A stretch of 28,362 nucleotides of DNA from Chara braunii. Taxonomy: Eukaryota > Streptophyta > Charophyceae > Charales > Characeae. Location: contig BFEA01000013.1 in NCBI GenBank assembly GCA_003427395.1, positions 151,592-179,953 on the forward strand. The letters are read 5' to 3'. The position numbers and the translations under genes were made by a program. This document shows, in pieces, positions 18,557 to 26,901 of the stretch. Under the pieces are notes generated by a model. That model saw only the letters and a list, made by a program, of their open reading frames with translations. It had not been told where the DNA came from and searched no databases. Position 1 is the stretch's first letter. Each line of letters opens with the position of its first letter.

Positions 18557-18908
18557 TGCAAGGAAAATGAGCAATAGCGAGATGACAGAATCCAGATTGC
18601 ACAATCACATTGAAAGCTAGAAAGTCCCACACTGTCCAGAAAGTAGCATTGCACCAATAATACACCATGGGAGAATCGTAACACTGAAACTGAATGCCAA
18701 TAAGAGCTTACGCTCGTCTTCACCAACATAAGAGTCCAGGCCCTTCCCCCTGCTTGGCGCTCGGCGCCCAGACTACTCCCCACACAACTACTATCTGCCT
18801 ACTAATTGACAATGCAACTGTTGATGTCAGCAGCCACTGAACTACATGAAGATGTCGCCCGATGCAGACCATCGTCAATACCAGGTATGAGCCCTCACAT
18901 TATCATCC

Positions 18909-18989
<81 letters not shown>

Positions 18990-19589
18990 CCTTGTCTTCC
19001 CTCTGTACACCCGAAAACCACCCCTGCGCCTTGCTGTACTCCAAGCCCAGCCAGCTATGGAAGCTGGGCTATGGCGCTGCCCTCAGCAGCTCCCTTCTTC
19101 CCATGCGACCGCGCGTGCACAGCGCCTTGCCCCTAGCGCTAGTAGCAGCATGTGAGTGTCCGCTCCAGCAGCGCTGCCGCAAACTGGCAAGTGCCTGAAT
19201 GAGCCTCCAGGCAGTGAGCTCTTTCCTATATGGAAAGAGTCTGCCTGGCGTTTGACCTGGGTGGGCTGGGCCTGCGCCCAGAAGCTTCCAGTAGGCCCCA
19301 GAATGCTGGGCCTCTGCTGATACTGCTGGACCTCGTTCAGTTACTCCTCCCAACTGTCTGTGTATACTGCTGCGAATGTGGCCCAGGGCCTGTACTTCAG
19401 AAAAGGCCTAAAAGGCTGTGGAAAATCTTTGCTGCTCGTGTCCTGGGTTGACGCGACACAACTGCCTGAAACCCCAAATACGAAATTGACAGCATTGGGC
19501 CTCGTGATTTGTTAGGCCCGCCTTCACTTAGGGGGGGCACACTTGCATCGTGGACCCCCATAGGCCTGCTGAGGAGCCTTATCCTCGCA
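18557..19589 (-). repeat. element 1 5' LTR
   Basis: A 1033-base LTR with TG (18557) and CA (19589) termini. Its inner end abuts the primer-binding site. It aligns with the partial 3' LTR (12012-12395). It also aligns, more distantly, with the element 2 LTR, including GAAGCTTCC, AGGCCCC, GGGCC repeats, CGCCTTCACTTAGG-like and CCTCGCA ends. It contains a CT microsatellite at 18912-18987 that element 2 lacks. Confidence 0.85.
18912..18987. repeat. (TC)n microsatellite in LTR
   Basis: Pure TC run of 76 bases inside the 5' LTR, longer than the 40 bases retained in the 3' copy. Confidence 0.97.
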
Positions 19590-19856
19590 CAAGGGAGATA
19601 TAAGAAGGAAGAAGGAAAATGAAGCATACCCTAGAAAAAGTAGGACCCAAAATTTGGGAATTTGATTGTATTCCAGAGAGTTTTATGGTGGGAGGTGTTC
19701 AAGAGGAGAACCTTAAGTGAGGGTGGACCTGAACTGAAGTGTTGAATTGGATGTGTGTTTTCCTTGTCTGGGGGAAATAACGTAATGCTACGTGTGTAGA
19801 AGGTGCTATTCCTGGGCAATGAAATCATCAGGGCATTTATAACTGTCATTTCTCAG

Positions 19857-20074
19857 GTACTGATTGGCAGGGATTCCAGTTCGATTACTTCAAGAGCAGT
19901 CACCCGGCAAATCTCATTCTCCAGTACTGTGGATTCTCTGGTGCAATGGGCATTTTGATTGTCCGCATGAAGTTTGCGAGGCCTGGGCCAATGGATGGCT
20001 ACTGGCCTAGGCGCGATGATATTACTGTTTGTGCACATGCGGAGAAGCACCGTTTCTTTTTTCGTGCAAAATGA
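19857..20074 (+). CDS. probable host exon after the intron, ending at TGA
   Basis: After the acceptor CATTTCTCAG (ending 19856), two bases complete a codon. An open frame then runs from 19859 to the TGA at 20072-20074, 71 codons. It starts TDWQGFQFDYFKSSHPANL, includes LQYCGFSGAMGILIVRMKF, RPGPMDGYWPRRDD and ends KHRFFFRAK. The composition looks like ordinary globular protein and contains no repeat. There is no ATG at its start, as expected for an internal or terminal exon. The same frame is open back to 19823. I do not recognise the family. An overlapping plus frame from 19974 is hydrophobic and less convincing. Confidence 0.45.
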
Positions 20075-20373
20075 GGACCTTATGATTCCCGGCGCAGGTC
20101 TGTTCTGGGCATGTGTACTGTCGTTCCTTTTTCCAACAGTAAGGCGGATACAAACTACAAACATGCACCAGATGCTTCCACATGGCACACTGCTGCGGTG
20201 GCTCTACCAACAGTGCATTCTTTTCCTGGCCTCTATTGCTAATTTGTCTCTCAGCTCACACTGAAAAGCGACATGGACAAAAGAAACCGTGAGGTGGTAG
20301 GTCCTCAAATGCGCACTTTGGCCACTCTTGCGGCCTCCCAAATTGGTTTCTGGGATGCAAGCTGCCTTTGTAA
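20075..20373. other. unassigned; possible 3' flank of the host gene
   Basis: No repeat or gene recognised. If the upstream exon is terminal, this would hold the 3' untranslated region, but no clear polyadenylation signal stands out. Confidence 0.35.
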
Positions 20374-20632
20374 TTTGTAAATACATTTTTTACAAGTCCG
20401 CACTGTCCAAGGATCGAACACGTGACCTCCCTATCTGGAGGCAAACACTCAACCAAACGGTAAAGTGGACCGGGTTGAAAGTTAAGCCCCAAGATGAGCA
20501 CTTAACCCCACCCCAACATGGGTACTCGTTTTTCCCCGTGATCCGGTGTACCCGGTCACACACATACACAATCGAAGTAGACATAGCCACCACACAATGA
20601 ATTCAAATTTGCACACCAGCCGAAGCTAATGG
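20374..20632 (-). mobile_element. SINE-like tRNA-related repeat, unit 1
   Basis: Nearly identical to 20687-20945. On the minus strand it starts CCATTAGCTTCGGCTGGTGTG and runs through GACCGGGTACACCGGATCACGG. It then enters a tRNA-like part: TTTGGTTGAGTG (A-box-like), CCTCC/GGAGG stem, and GTGTTCGATCC (B-box-like, plus strand 20411-20421). It ends in an A-rich tail (AAAAAATGTATTTACAAA). The tRNA-like part is near the 3' end, not at the 5' end as in most SINEs. Confidence 0.7.
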
Positions 20633-20686
20633 CACCACCCGATTCTGCCCAAGCCACTGCAAGGTCGATCGAGTGGTTCTAATGCA

Positions 20687-20945
20687 TTTGTAAATACATT
20701 TTTTATAAGTCCGCACTGTCCAAGGATCGAACACGTGACCTCCCTATCCGGAGGAAAACAGTCAACCAAACGGTAAAGTGGACCGGGGTGAAAGTTAAGC
20801 CCCAAGATGAGCACTTAACCCCACCGCAACACGGGTACTCGTTTTTCCCCGTGATCCGGTGTACCCGGTCACACACATGGACAAGCGAAGTAAAAATAGC
20901 CACCACACAATGAAGACAAATTTGCACACCAGCCGAAGCTAATGG
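20687..20945 (-). mobile_element. SINE-like tRNA-related repeat, unit 2
   Basis: Same structure as unit 1 at an offset of 313 bases, differing at a handful of positions. B-box-like motif at 20724-20734. The 12-mer GCATTTGTAAAT occurs at its left edge (20684-20695) and again just beyond the right edge (20970-20981), a possible target-site duplication. Confidence 0.7.
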
Positions 20946-20981
20946 TTCAGCAGACAGCTGTGCAAAGGAGCATTTGTAAAT

Positions 20982-21288
20982 GGGGGAGGAGAGTGATGGG
21001 GCCTCTTGTTTCTTTCAGTTTCTTTTTTCCCACCACACCGTTTTCTCTTTTCTTTCTGGAGGGAGAATTCTTTTATCAGTGTGAGCCTGTGTGTTGCGAG
21101 GGGGGGGCAGAAGGAAGAGAGAGAGAGAGAGAGAGCACATGCTGAGCCAGCACACTGGCCCTATTTCAGGGGCCCGACGGTTGCTGAGGGCCCCCCCAGG
21201 CCGCGTGCCCATCAGACGCACCCAGGAGGCCCACGGTGGTCCCCAGGCCGCAGGTTTCGTTTTCAGGCAGCATTTATTTATTTATTTA
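20982..21288. other. unassigned, with short GA and TTTA repeats
   Basis: Contains a pyrimidine-rich patch (about 21005-21060), a short GA run (21115-21135) and a TTTA run (about 21272-21288) into which element 2 appears to have inserted. No gene is supported. Confidence 0.6.
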
Positions 21289-22226
21289 TGCAAGGAAGAT
21301 GAGCGATAGCAAACTTCAGAAATCAAACAGCATCATACATACAACACCAGATAGTCGTGAGCTCGAACCAACAGCAGAATTGCATCACGAGTTTCACCAA
21401 ATAAGAACACACCAAGAGCTCATAATTGACAATGCTGGTATAGTCTCATCATCATCATCAATGAAGAACCAATGTTGATATCCTATCTGGCGCTCAGCGC
21501 CCAGACTACAGATGGCAGATCCTATCTAGCCTACTCTACAATGCCGCCGGACGACGTCAACAGCTTCACCGAAGTTCGAGCAGATCTCGGACAATGCCGT
21601 CACTTCTAGCACCAGGTATGTCTCTCGTATCACTCACAACCCCGTTCCCCAACTCACAGATGCCACTTGCACCCAAGGACCACCCTGTGCCACACCCAGC
21701 TCACAGCAGCGCAGCTCGGTTATGGCTGCCTGCTCCTTCCAGCTCGCCCGTGAGCGCGTGAGCGCTAGCCAGTTTCAGCGCAGCAGCGCTTGCGCAGCAT
21801 GCCGCCAGCACCCGAATGTCCAATGCGGAGGCAGGACCTTTGCTATATGGAAGTGGCCTGCCTGCGTTCTGTCCCAGGCTGCGCTGGACCTTGCTCAAGA
21901 AGCTTCCGGTAGGCCCCGGTAGACTGAGGCCCAGACCAAACGAATTGGCCCAGGGCTGTCGCCAGTTACCTGCGCCCAACTGCCCGCATCCTGAGTTGGG
22001 CCTATGTTGCGAATCTCGCCCAGGGCCTGACTCAGATGCATTTGATAAAGAAAGCCAGGGCCTGGGCGCTTCCAACCAACTGCTGCAGTGCAACTGCCTG
22101 AATTTCCCCAATTGCGAAGTAGTCCAAAATAGGCCTCTAAGGGTCTGTCGGGCCTGCCTTCACTTAGGGCGGCCGACGATGTTGCAAATAGGGCCCATTG
22201 AGCTTATGGAGGCCTTGTGCCTCGCA
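21289..22226 (-). repeat. element 2 3' LTR
   Basis: A 938-base LTR starting TGCAAGGAAGATGAGCGATAG and ending GTGCCTCGCA, next to a polypurine tract. The first 184 bases match the 5' LTR at 28179-28362. It aligns with the element 1 LTR over most of its length but lacks the CT microsatellite. Confidence 0.9.
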
Positions 22227-22237
22227 TCCCCTCCTCC
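22227..22237 (-). promoter_or_regulatory. polypurine tract
   Basis: The minus strand reads GGAGGAGGGGA directly before the LTR's 5'-TG. This is the normal position for the RNase H-resistant primer of plus-strand synthesis. Confidence 0.85.
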
Positions 22238-22262
22238 ATACTTCGCTAGTCCTCTGAGAAGT

Positions 22263-22430
22263 TCAGTCTTCGATAATCTGGCGCTTTCCTTTCCGTAAAG
22301 ACTTCTCATAGTGGGCGACTACCTGTGGAGCGGTCTGCATCGGTTCCTACCTTGTGAACCATCTGTCCTCCTTTGGATCAGTGTGATGTATGAACCGAAC
22401 TCGATACTGCAGCTTCGGTTTTGGAGCACG
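22263..22430 (-). pseudogene. element 2 polyprotein C-terminal tail
   Basis: In a frame different from the upstream integrase, the minus strand encodes APKPKLQYRVRFIHHTD, PKEDRWFTR, then an in-frame TAG (22347-22349), then PMQTAPQVVAHYEKSL and RKGKRQIIED before a TGA (22263-22265). The LQYRVRF..DP..DRWF pattern resembles the chromodomain-like tail after integrase in many plant Ty3/gypsy elements. That assignment is tentative. The tail shows that the integrase loss was an internal deletion rather than a simple truncation. Confidence 0.55.
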
Positions 22431-22440
22431 TCCTCTGACG

Positions 22441-23331
22441 TTAGTCTTCGAACTGGCATATAGACTTGGGCAATCCAAAATCTCTAACCCAGTTCTCTTT
22501 GAACAGTTTAATCACATGCTCTGTCTTTGTTGTTTTGAGCATTGCAACTAACCTAGCGTACCTACTAAACCTATCCACGATAACAAAGATGTGTCTCATT
22601 CTGCGCTTGCTGGTTACCAGCGTATCCATGAAGTCCATGGACAGGCTCTCACCAGGTCTTTCTCGAATCGAACGGGGCTTTAGAGGGGCTTGTGTACGGG
22701 GCTTGTCTCTCTGGCAGACCTGACAAGTCTCCACGTACAGCTTAGCATCTCTCATCATCGCCGACCACCAGAACCGCTGCAGCAGATTAGATGCGGTCTT
22801 TTTGAAATCAAAATGGCTGGTGGCATCATGACACTCACCTAAAAATAGACTACGCAAAGACTCTTTATTTGGGACACACAATCGTTTATTCCCTGTCTTC
22901 TCAAGGAACAGCAAGCCGCTGACCAACTCAAACTCGACAGAAGTCTTCTTGTCCTTCGCCTCAAGTCTGCGTATGATATCAGACATGAACTGGTCCTCGC
23001 GATAGGCTTCCACCAAAGAGCGAGTAACATCGTCTGTAAGATCGAACTCAGTAATCAGCGCACCTGAGAAATCAGGTCTACGCGACAAGGCATCAACAAC
23101 CTTGTTGTACTCCCCTTTCAGATACTGAGGGTCAAAGTCATACTGCTCAATGACTTCGATCCAACGCTTCAGAGCGTCAGAGAGCACTAGCTGAGTTCTC
23201 ATCCATCTCAGGGTCTGATGATCAGTCCTGAGGATGAAGAACCTCCCAAGGAGATAGTGCCTCCAATGGGTCAGAGCCTTGTAAACCGCATAGAGTTTTT
23301 TCTCATAGGTGGACTTGACCAGAGATTGCTA
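22441..23331 (-). pseudogene. element 2 RNase H end and integrase, internally deleted
   Basis: Covers STYEKKLYAVYKALTHW, LRTDHQTLRWMR (RNase H), SDALKRWIEVIEQYDFD and NKVVDALSRRPDF, then the integrase zinc-binding region HDATSH...CQVC (HHCC complete). The core follows with SLSMDFMDTLV (first catalytic Asp), IFVIVDRFSRYARL and WVRDFGLPKSI. The frame then runs into CQFED and a stop, so the second Asp, the Glu and the rest of the core are deleted. The 253-codon frame from 23202 to 22441 is open. Confidence 0.88.
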
Positions 23332-23544
23332 CTAGAAAATCATCTGCGACGGTATTTTCTTGGACATGTACTCCACTGGCCTCAACTTCTTCCCCTTCTG
23401 TTGCGCAAGTACGACGCCTATGCCATATTGGCTAGCATCCGTAGTTAATACAAATGGCTTGTCAGGATCAGGAAGTTTCAAGACCTCATGATGTTTCAAC
23501 GCATGCTTCAGATGTCTGAAAGCAGCCTCGCATCTGTCGTCCAT
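23329..23544 (-). pseudogene. element 2 RNase H, first half
   Basis: Contains CEAAFRHLKHALKHHEVLKL, PFVLTTDASQYGIGVVLAQ (catalytic Asp strand) and LRPVEYMSKKIPSQMIF, then two consecutive TAG stops (23329-23334) before QSLVKSTYE resumes in the same frame. It is separated from RT by a one- or two-base indel near 23540. Confidence 0.85.
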
Positions 23545-24629
23545 TCCGAAGGGGTGTCAAGGCGAGTCAGGTCAGTCAAAGGGGCGGCAACTATGATATA
23601 GTTCTTCACGAAATTGCGATAGTAGCCGGTCATCCCTAAGAAAGACCTCATGTCAGTCACAGACTGAGGACGCGGCCAATCACGAATGCTGGCCACCTTC
23701 GCGTCATCGGGCTTTAATCCCTCCGCAGAAATATCATGACCCAAGTACAAGACACGGGTGCGGCCAAACTCGCACTTCTCGCCTTTGATCTTGAACTTGT
23801 GCTGTCGCAGAAGACTCAGGAATTTATCCAAGTGCGCAACGTGCTCCTCGACAGTCTTACTAAAAATAAGTATGTCATTGAGGTACACGATGACACACTT
23901 ATCCAAGTAGTTATGAAATATCCGATTCATAGCGTGTTGAAAGGTGCCATGAGCATTGCAAAGGCCGAAAGGCATCACCACAAACTCGTACAGACCGTAC
24001 TTGGTTTGAAAAGCGGTTTTGTGTTGATCCTCAGGTCGGATTGCAATTTGATGGTACCCGAACTTCAGATCTATCTTACTGAAGTACCGACACCCTTGCA
24101 CTCTATCTAGCAAATCATCGATGCGCGGTAAGGGCTCTTTGTTCTTGACAGTGATGGCATTGAGGCCCCTATAGTCAATGCACATCCTAAGTGTTCCTTC
24201 CTTCTTCTTTGGTGCGAATAGGACTGGTGATCCATAAGGAGAAACACTCGGCCGGATCCAACCCTTTTCTACGAGTTCCTTGAGTTGTCGGCGAAGCTCG
24301 TCAAGCTCGCCTGGAGACATCCAATAGATCCTACCCTTCGGAATGCTAGACCTTGGGATAATCTCTATCGCGTGGACAACCTCCCTCTCAACAACCCTTG
24401 TCGGCTCTTCGAATAGAGCAGGGTACTTAGCAACTACTCCCTCTATCTCCGGCGGCATTTTCACCGGCTCGTTTGCAGCAGAGACATAAACTAGATACAT
24501 ACCCTCCTCCTGATTTTGCTTATAGTAAGTACAAAATGCGGCTGCACACATGCATCCGTGGGACTTACGTAATCTGGAGGTTCCCCCACCTGGCAAAGTG
24601 TGTTTGACCACTTTTCGGTCCCAGTCAAA
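23535..24629 (-). pseudogene. element 2 reverse transcriptase, long nearly intact frame
   Basis: The best-preserved coding part, 367 codons in one frame (24611 down to 23508, with the last codons past the indel off-frame). Order: MYLVYVSAANEP and a linker with FEEP; MSPGELDELRRQLKELVEKG; WIRPSVSPYGSPVLFAPKKK; RMCIDYRGLNAITVKN; PLPRIDDLLDRVQG; FSKIDLKFGYHQI (first catalytic Asp); FQTKYGLYEFVVMPFGLCNA; the catalytic box YLNDILIFS at 23874-23885 with Asn in place of the first Asp; the thumb CEFGRTRVLYLGHDIS; and FLGMTGYYRNFVKNY. The frameshift lies after SEWT. Confidence 0.9.
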
Positions 24630-25129
24630 CTAGGGCTGTGCCACAGAGAGGTAGTACATACCTAACAACATATCCATGGGGAGTTCATCGCTCACTAGGA
24701 ACGAGACGCGATGTCTCAGTTCCCCTCCCGCGTACGGGAAACAACACTCAACATCTTGGAGGTAGTCGTTGACTACCATGTGCTGTTTGTTGGCACAGGT
24801 CGACCCAGGCGTTGCACTTGCCCTTGTAAGTGCAGCCTCTCAATGCACGCGTGACTAATGAAGTTCCTAGTCGAGCAAGTGTCATAATAGGCCCCGACCT
24901 TGCGGCCACCAATGACTACCTCGCTGGCGAACATCTCACCCTTAGGGGCTTTGACCAATATCGTCCAAGAGGCTAGTGGGTCTGTTCTAGACCACTCCTC
25001 CTCTAGCTCCTCTAAGGACTCAAACACATTCATTGAATAGAGGCTCGATGGGTCTGAACGTGTTTGCGGGACAACGATGGAGTCAATAGCTTGGGCCATC
25101 TCTCGAGATGGTGAGGGTGTGTCCACCAC
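24612..25129 (-). pseudogene. element 2 aspartic protease
   Basis: SLEELEEEWSRTDP, GGRKVGAYYDTCSTRNFIS with DTCST at 24869-24883, where the usual Gly after Asp-Thr is Cys. This is followed by HACIERLHLQGQVQRLG. A frameshift near 24790 moves the rest to another frame (VVNDYLQDVECCF, SFLVSDELPMDMLLGMYYL), and a TAG at 24630-24632 replaces the Gln seen in element 1. Catalytic Asp is present but the fold is broken. Confidence 0.75.
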
Positions 25130-25350
25130 CTCAACGCTAGCACGAACAGCGACTATTCTTACCGGCCCGACGTGTTTCCCGGAGCAGTGCCAGAAGTTCT
25201 AGCTACATTGCTACCAACGGGAGTGGAGGATCCCAACACTTGCCCCATGTTTCGGCACTTGAATTGGTTATGGCCATATCGGCCACAACGGATGCAAGGC
25301 TGCCGTGTGTACCGATCTCTCCACACGTTCTCAGTGAGACCCGCTTTCTC
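25130..25350 (-). pseudogene. element 2 gag nucleocapsid zinc knuckle
   Basis: In the minus frame the motif CIRCGRYGHNQFKC (25255-25296) is an intact CX2CX4HX4C knuckle that would bind genomic RNA. It is preceded by VWRDRYTRQP, parallel to VWRDRVARGT in element 1. A frameshift near 25350 disconnects it from the upstream gag. Confidence 0.8.
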
Positions 25351-25990
25351 CTATGGAGGAGCACTGGGGTCAACTTGACTCCTTGACCGGGAACCTCCAC
25401 GGCGTCTACCGGTCGCCTTACCTTTTTGTGCTACGGCAGCGACTACTCCACCCCCTGAAGCTTCTACGCTGCCAGCCTCTGAACCTACTCCCTCTTGGAA
25501 GTTGTCGTCTAACTCGATGGTTGAACCATCGTTATCGACAAACATAATGCATCCCTTCGCCTTCCAGTTGGGAGGCAGTGTCTCCTTCCTACCATCCGTC
25601 GTGGGGTTATGTCCATGCCCTATCTTCGCCTCAAGGTTTAGGGCCTTCTTCTTGAATAAGGGAAAGTTGTGCATATTGATGCTGGCCTCACCTGCCAACT
25701 GATTCCTGAGAGGCATAGGAAAGCATCTCAGGTAGGAGGTGAGTAAGACCTGCGGGTCATAGCGAACCCCAGCGACACAGATCAGACACTCTACATCGTC
25801 AGTGGCCTCCCTTACTGACTTGAACTGCCCAGTGTGCAGTGTCAGGATTGCATCAGTGGCCTTTTGGGCCTCCTGAGGATCGTGCCACCTGTCCTTCCTT
25901 GTGCGGCAAGGTAAGTTTACACTTGACATAGACCGGCACTGCCCTCAACCAAGTGTCGAGGTTTTCGCCCCTCTTATCCCCAGTGATTCT
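25351..25990 (-). pseudogene. element 2 gag capsid core with internal deletion
   Basis: The frame 25351-25929 has RWHDPQEAQKATDAILTL, KSVREATDDVECLICVAGV, LLTSYLRCFPMPLRNQLAG, NMHNFPLFKKKALNLEAKIG, the NWKAKGCIMFVDNDG segment and a Gly/Arg-rich tail (GRRRGGSRSRS). Upstream, ENLDTWLRAVPVYVKCKLTL lies in another frame. About 50 residues found in element 1 between KLT and RWHDPQ are missing here (the TRWLNGL and FDAW words). Confidence 0.8.
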
Positions 25991-26901
25991 GTGAAGGGTT
26001 TAGGAGCGGCGATGGCTGTGGACCCAGTGGTGCAGGCTGCTGCACAAACTGCTGGGGCTGTGTGCCCTGCGGCTGTGCAGGCTAGGAGACAACAGGTTGC
26101 ACGCTTACTGCAAACCTGCGACGTTGGTTGGGTGAACACTGTCTGCACAAGAACCTATAAACTAGGACCTGCTGAGAACCCTCCTGATAATGGCATGCCC
26201 AGGAAATGGTCTGGACCGATGCTGGGGCTGTATATGGGGATACCCCGGTCACCGGTGGGACAAAAGGAGGAGGATGTACAATGGGCCAGGCACCTGGCTC
26301 GGACGGTGATGGTGACGCCTGCATTCGCCCGACTAACACAGCCAGGCTCTGTTGGATGTCCTGTAAGATCTCCATTTGGTGATCTTGCATTTCTCCTACG
26401 CTTAACAAGATCGACCGTATGGTCCTCACATCATCCTCCATCTCTGTTGGGTCCATCTCCTCTAACTCACTAACGCCCGCTTGCCTCCGCTGCATCCTGG
26501 CTCTTCTCCTAATCATTCTCTCTTTCTCAGCCTTAATCTCTCCGAACGCCTGTTGTAGTTGTGCCTCGCGATCAGCAGCTCGCTGTATGGCGACCTCCTC
26601 GGGTGTCATCACTAATGGCTGGTGTGGCATAACCCCAGTGGACTGACTCTGGGTCTGCGCGACCGTTGACCCAACAGCTCCGGAACTGCTAGCCTGGGAA
26701 CTCTGCTGCGCAGAAGTGGCCATGGCTATCGAAGCTGCGGCTTCGCTCACGAACGCCCTGCTAGCCTCTGCTGCGGCAGCCTCTCCCTACGCTGACGGAA
26801 CAGGTATCTGTCGCCCTCTGGTCCTAAAGCCAAATGGGCAATCGGGCGTCTAGCTGATCCCAAGATCCGGTCTCCTCTCTAGTGTCCTCCCTGTCGCTCA
26901 T
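25991..26901 (-). pseudogene. element 2 gag N-terminal region
   Basis: An ATG at 26899-26901 starts MSDREDTREETGSWDQL but reaches a TAG about 26 codons on. The main frame (26082-26750) then has a Ser/Ala/Gln-rich start, QRAADREAQLQQAFGEIKAE and MIRRRARMQRRQAGV, which is a predicted coiled coil. SILLSVGEMQDHQMEILQDI follows, then Pro-rich sequence and a frameshift near 26130. Confidence 0.65.

Larger units (their letters stand above)
12012..19589 (-). mobile_element. Ty3/gypsy LTR retrotransposon, element 1 (degenerate, assembly-damaged)
   Basis: Read on the minus strand: 5' LTR 18557-19589, primer-binding site, leader, gag, protease, RT, RNase H, integrase, partial 3' LTR 12012-12395. The PR-RT-RH-IN order is that of Ty3/gypsy (Metaviridae). 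Both LTR outer ends show TG/CA. The flanking pentamers CCAGG (12007-12011) and CAAGG (19590-19594) match at 4 of 5 positions, consistent with an aged target-site duplication. LTR copies differ at very roughly one base in eleven over about 350 bases, plus a 13-base indel, so the insertion is old. The rest of the 3' LTR, the polypurine tract and the integrase end are absent, at least partly through misassembly. Confidence 0.85.
11965..19856 (+). other. inferred intron containing the first Ty3/gypsy element
   Basis: Starts GTATAA and ends CATTTCTCAG, a good donor and acceptor. Removing the element (12012-19589) leaves about 47 bases before it and 267 after, an ordinary 0.3-kb intron. The exon phases agree: one base (G) before the donor and two (GT) after the acceptor complete a Gly codon. 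The inserted element lies antisense to the inferred gene. Confidence 0.4.

Noticed and set aside
19974-20264. Hydrophobic 96-codon plus frame
   Set aside because: It overlaps the phase-matched exon frame in another register, and the exon frame has better splice context and protein-like composition.
20256-20927. Conserved minus-strand frames in the two SINE-like units (both containing CDRVHRITGKNEYPC)
   Set aside because: Conservation is explained by the near-identical DNA of the two units. The frames run through the tRNA-like part and have no independent support.
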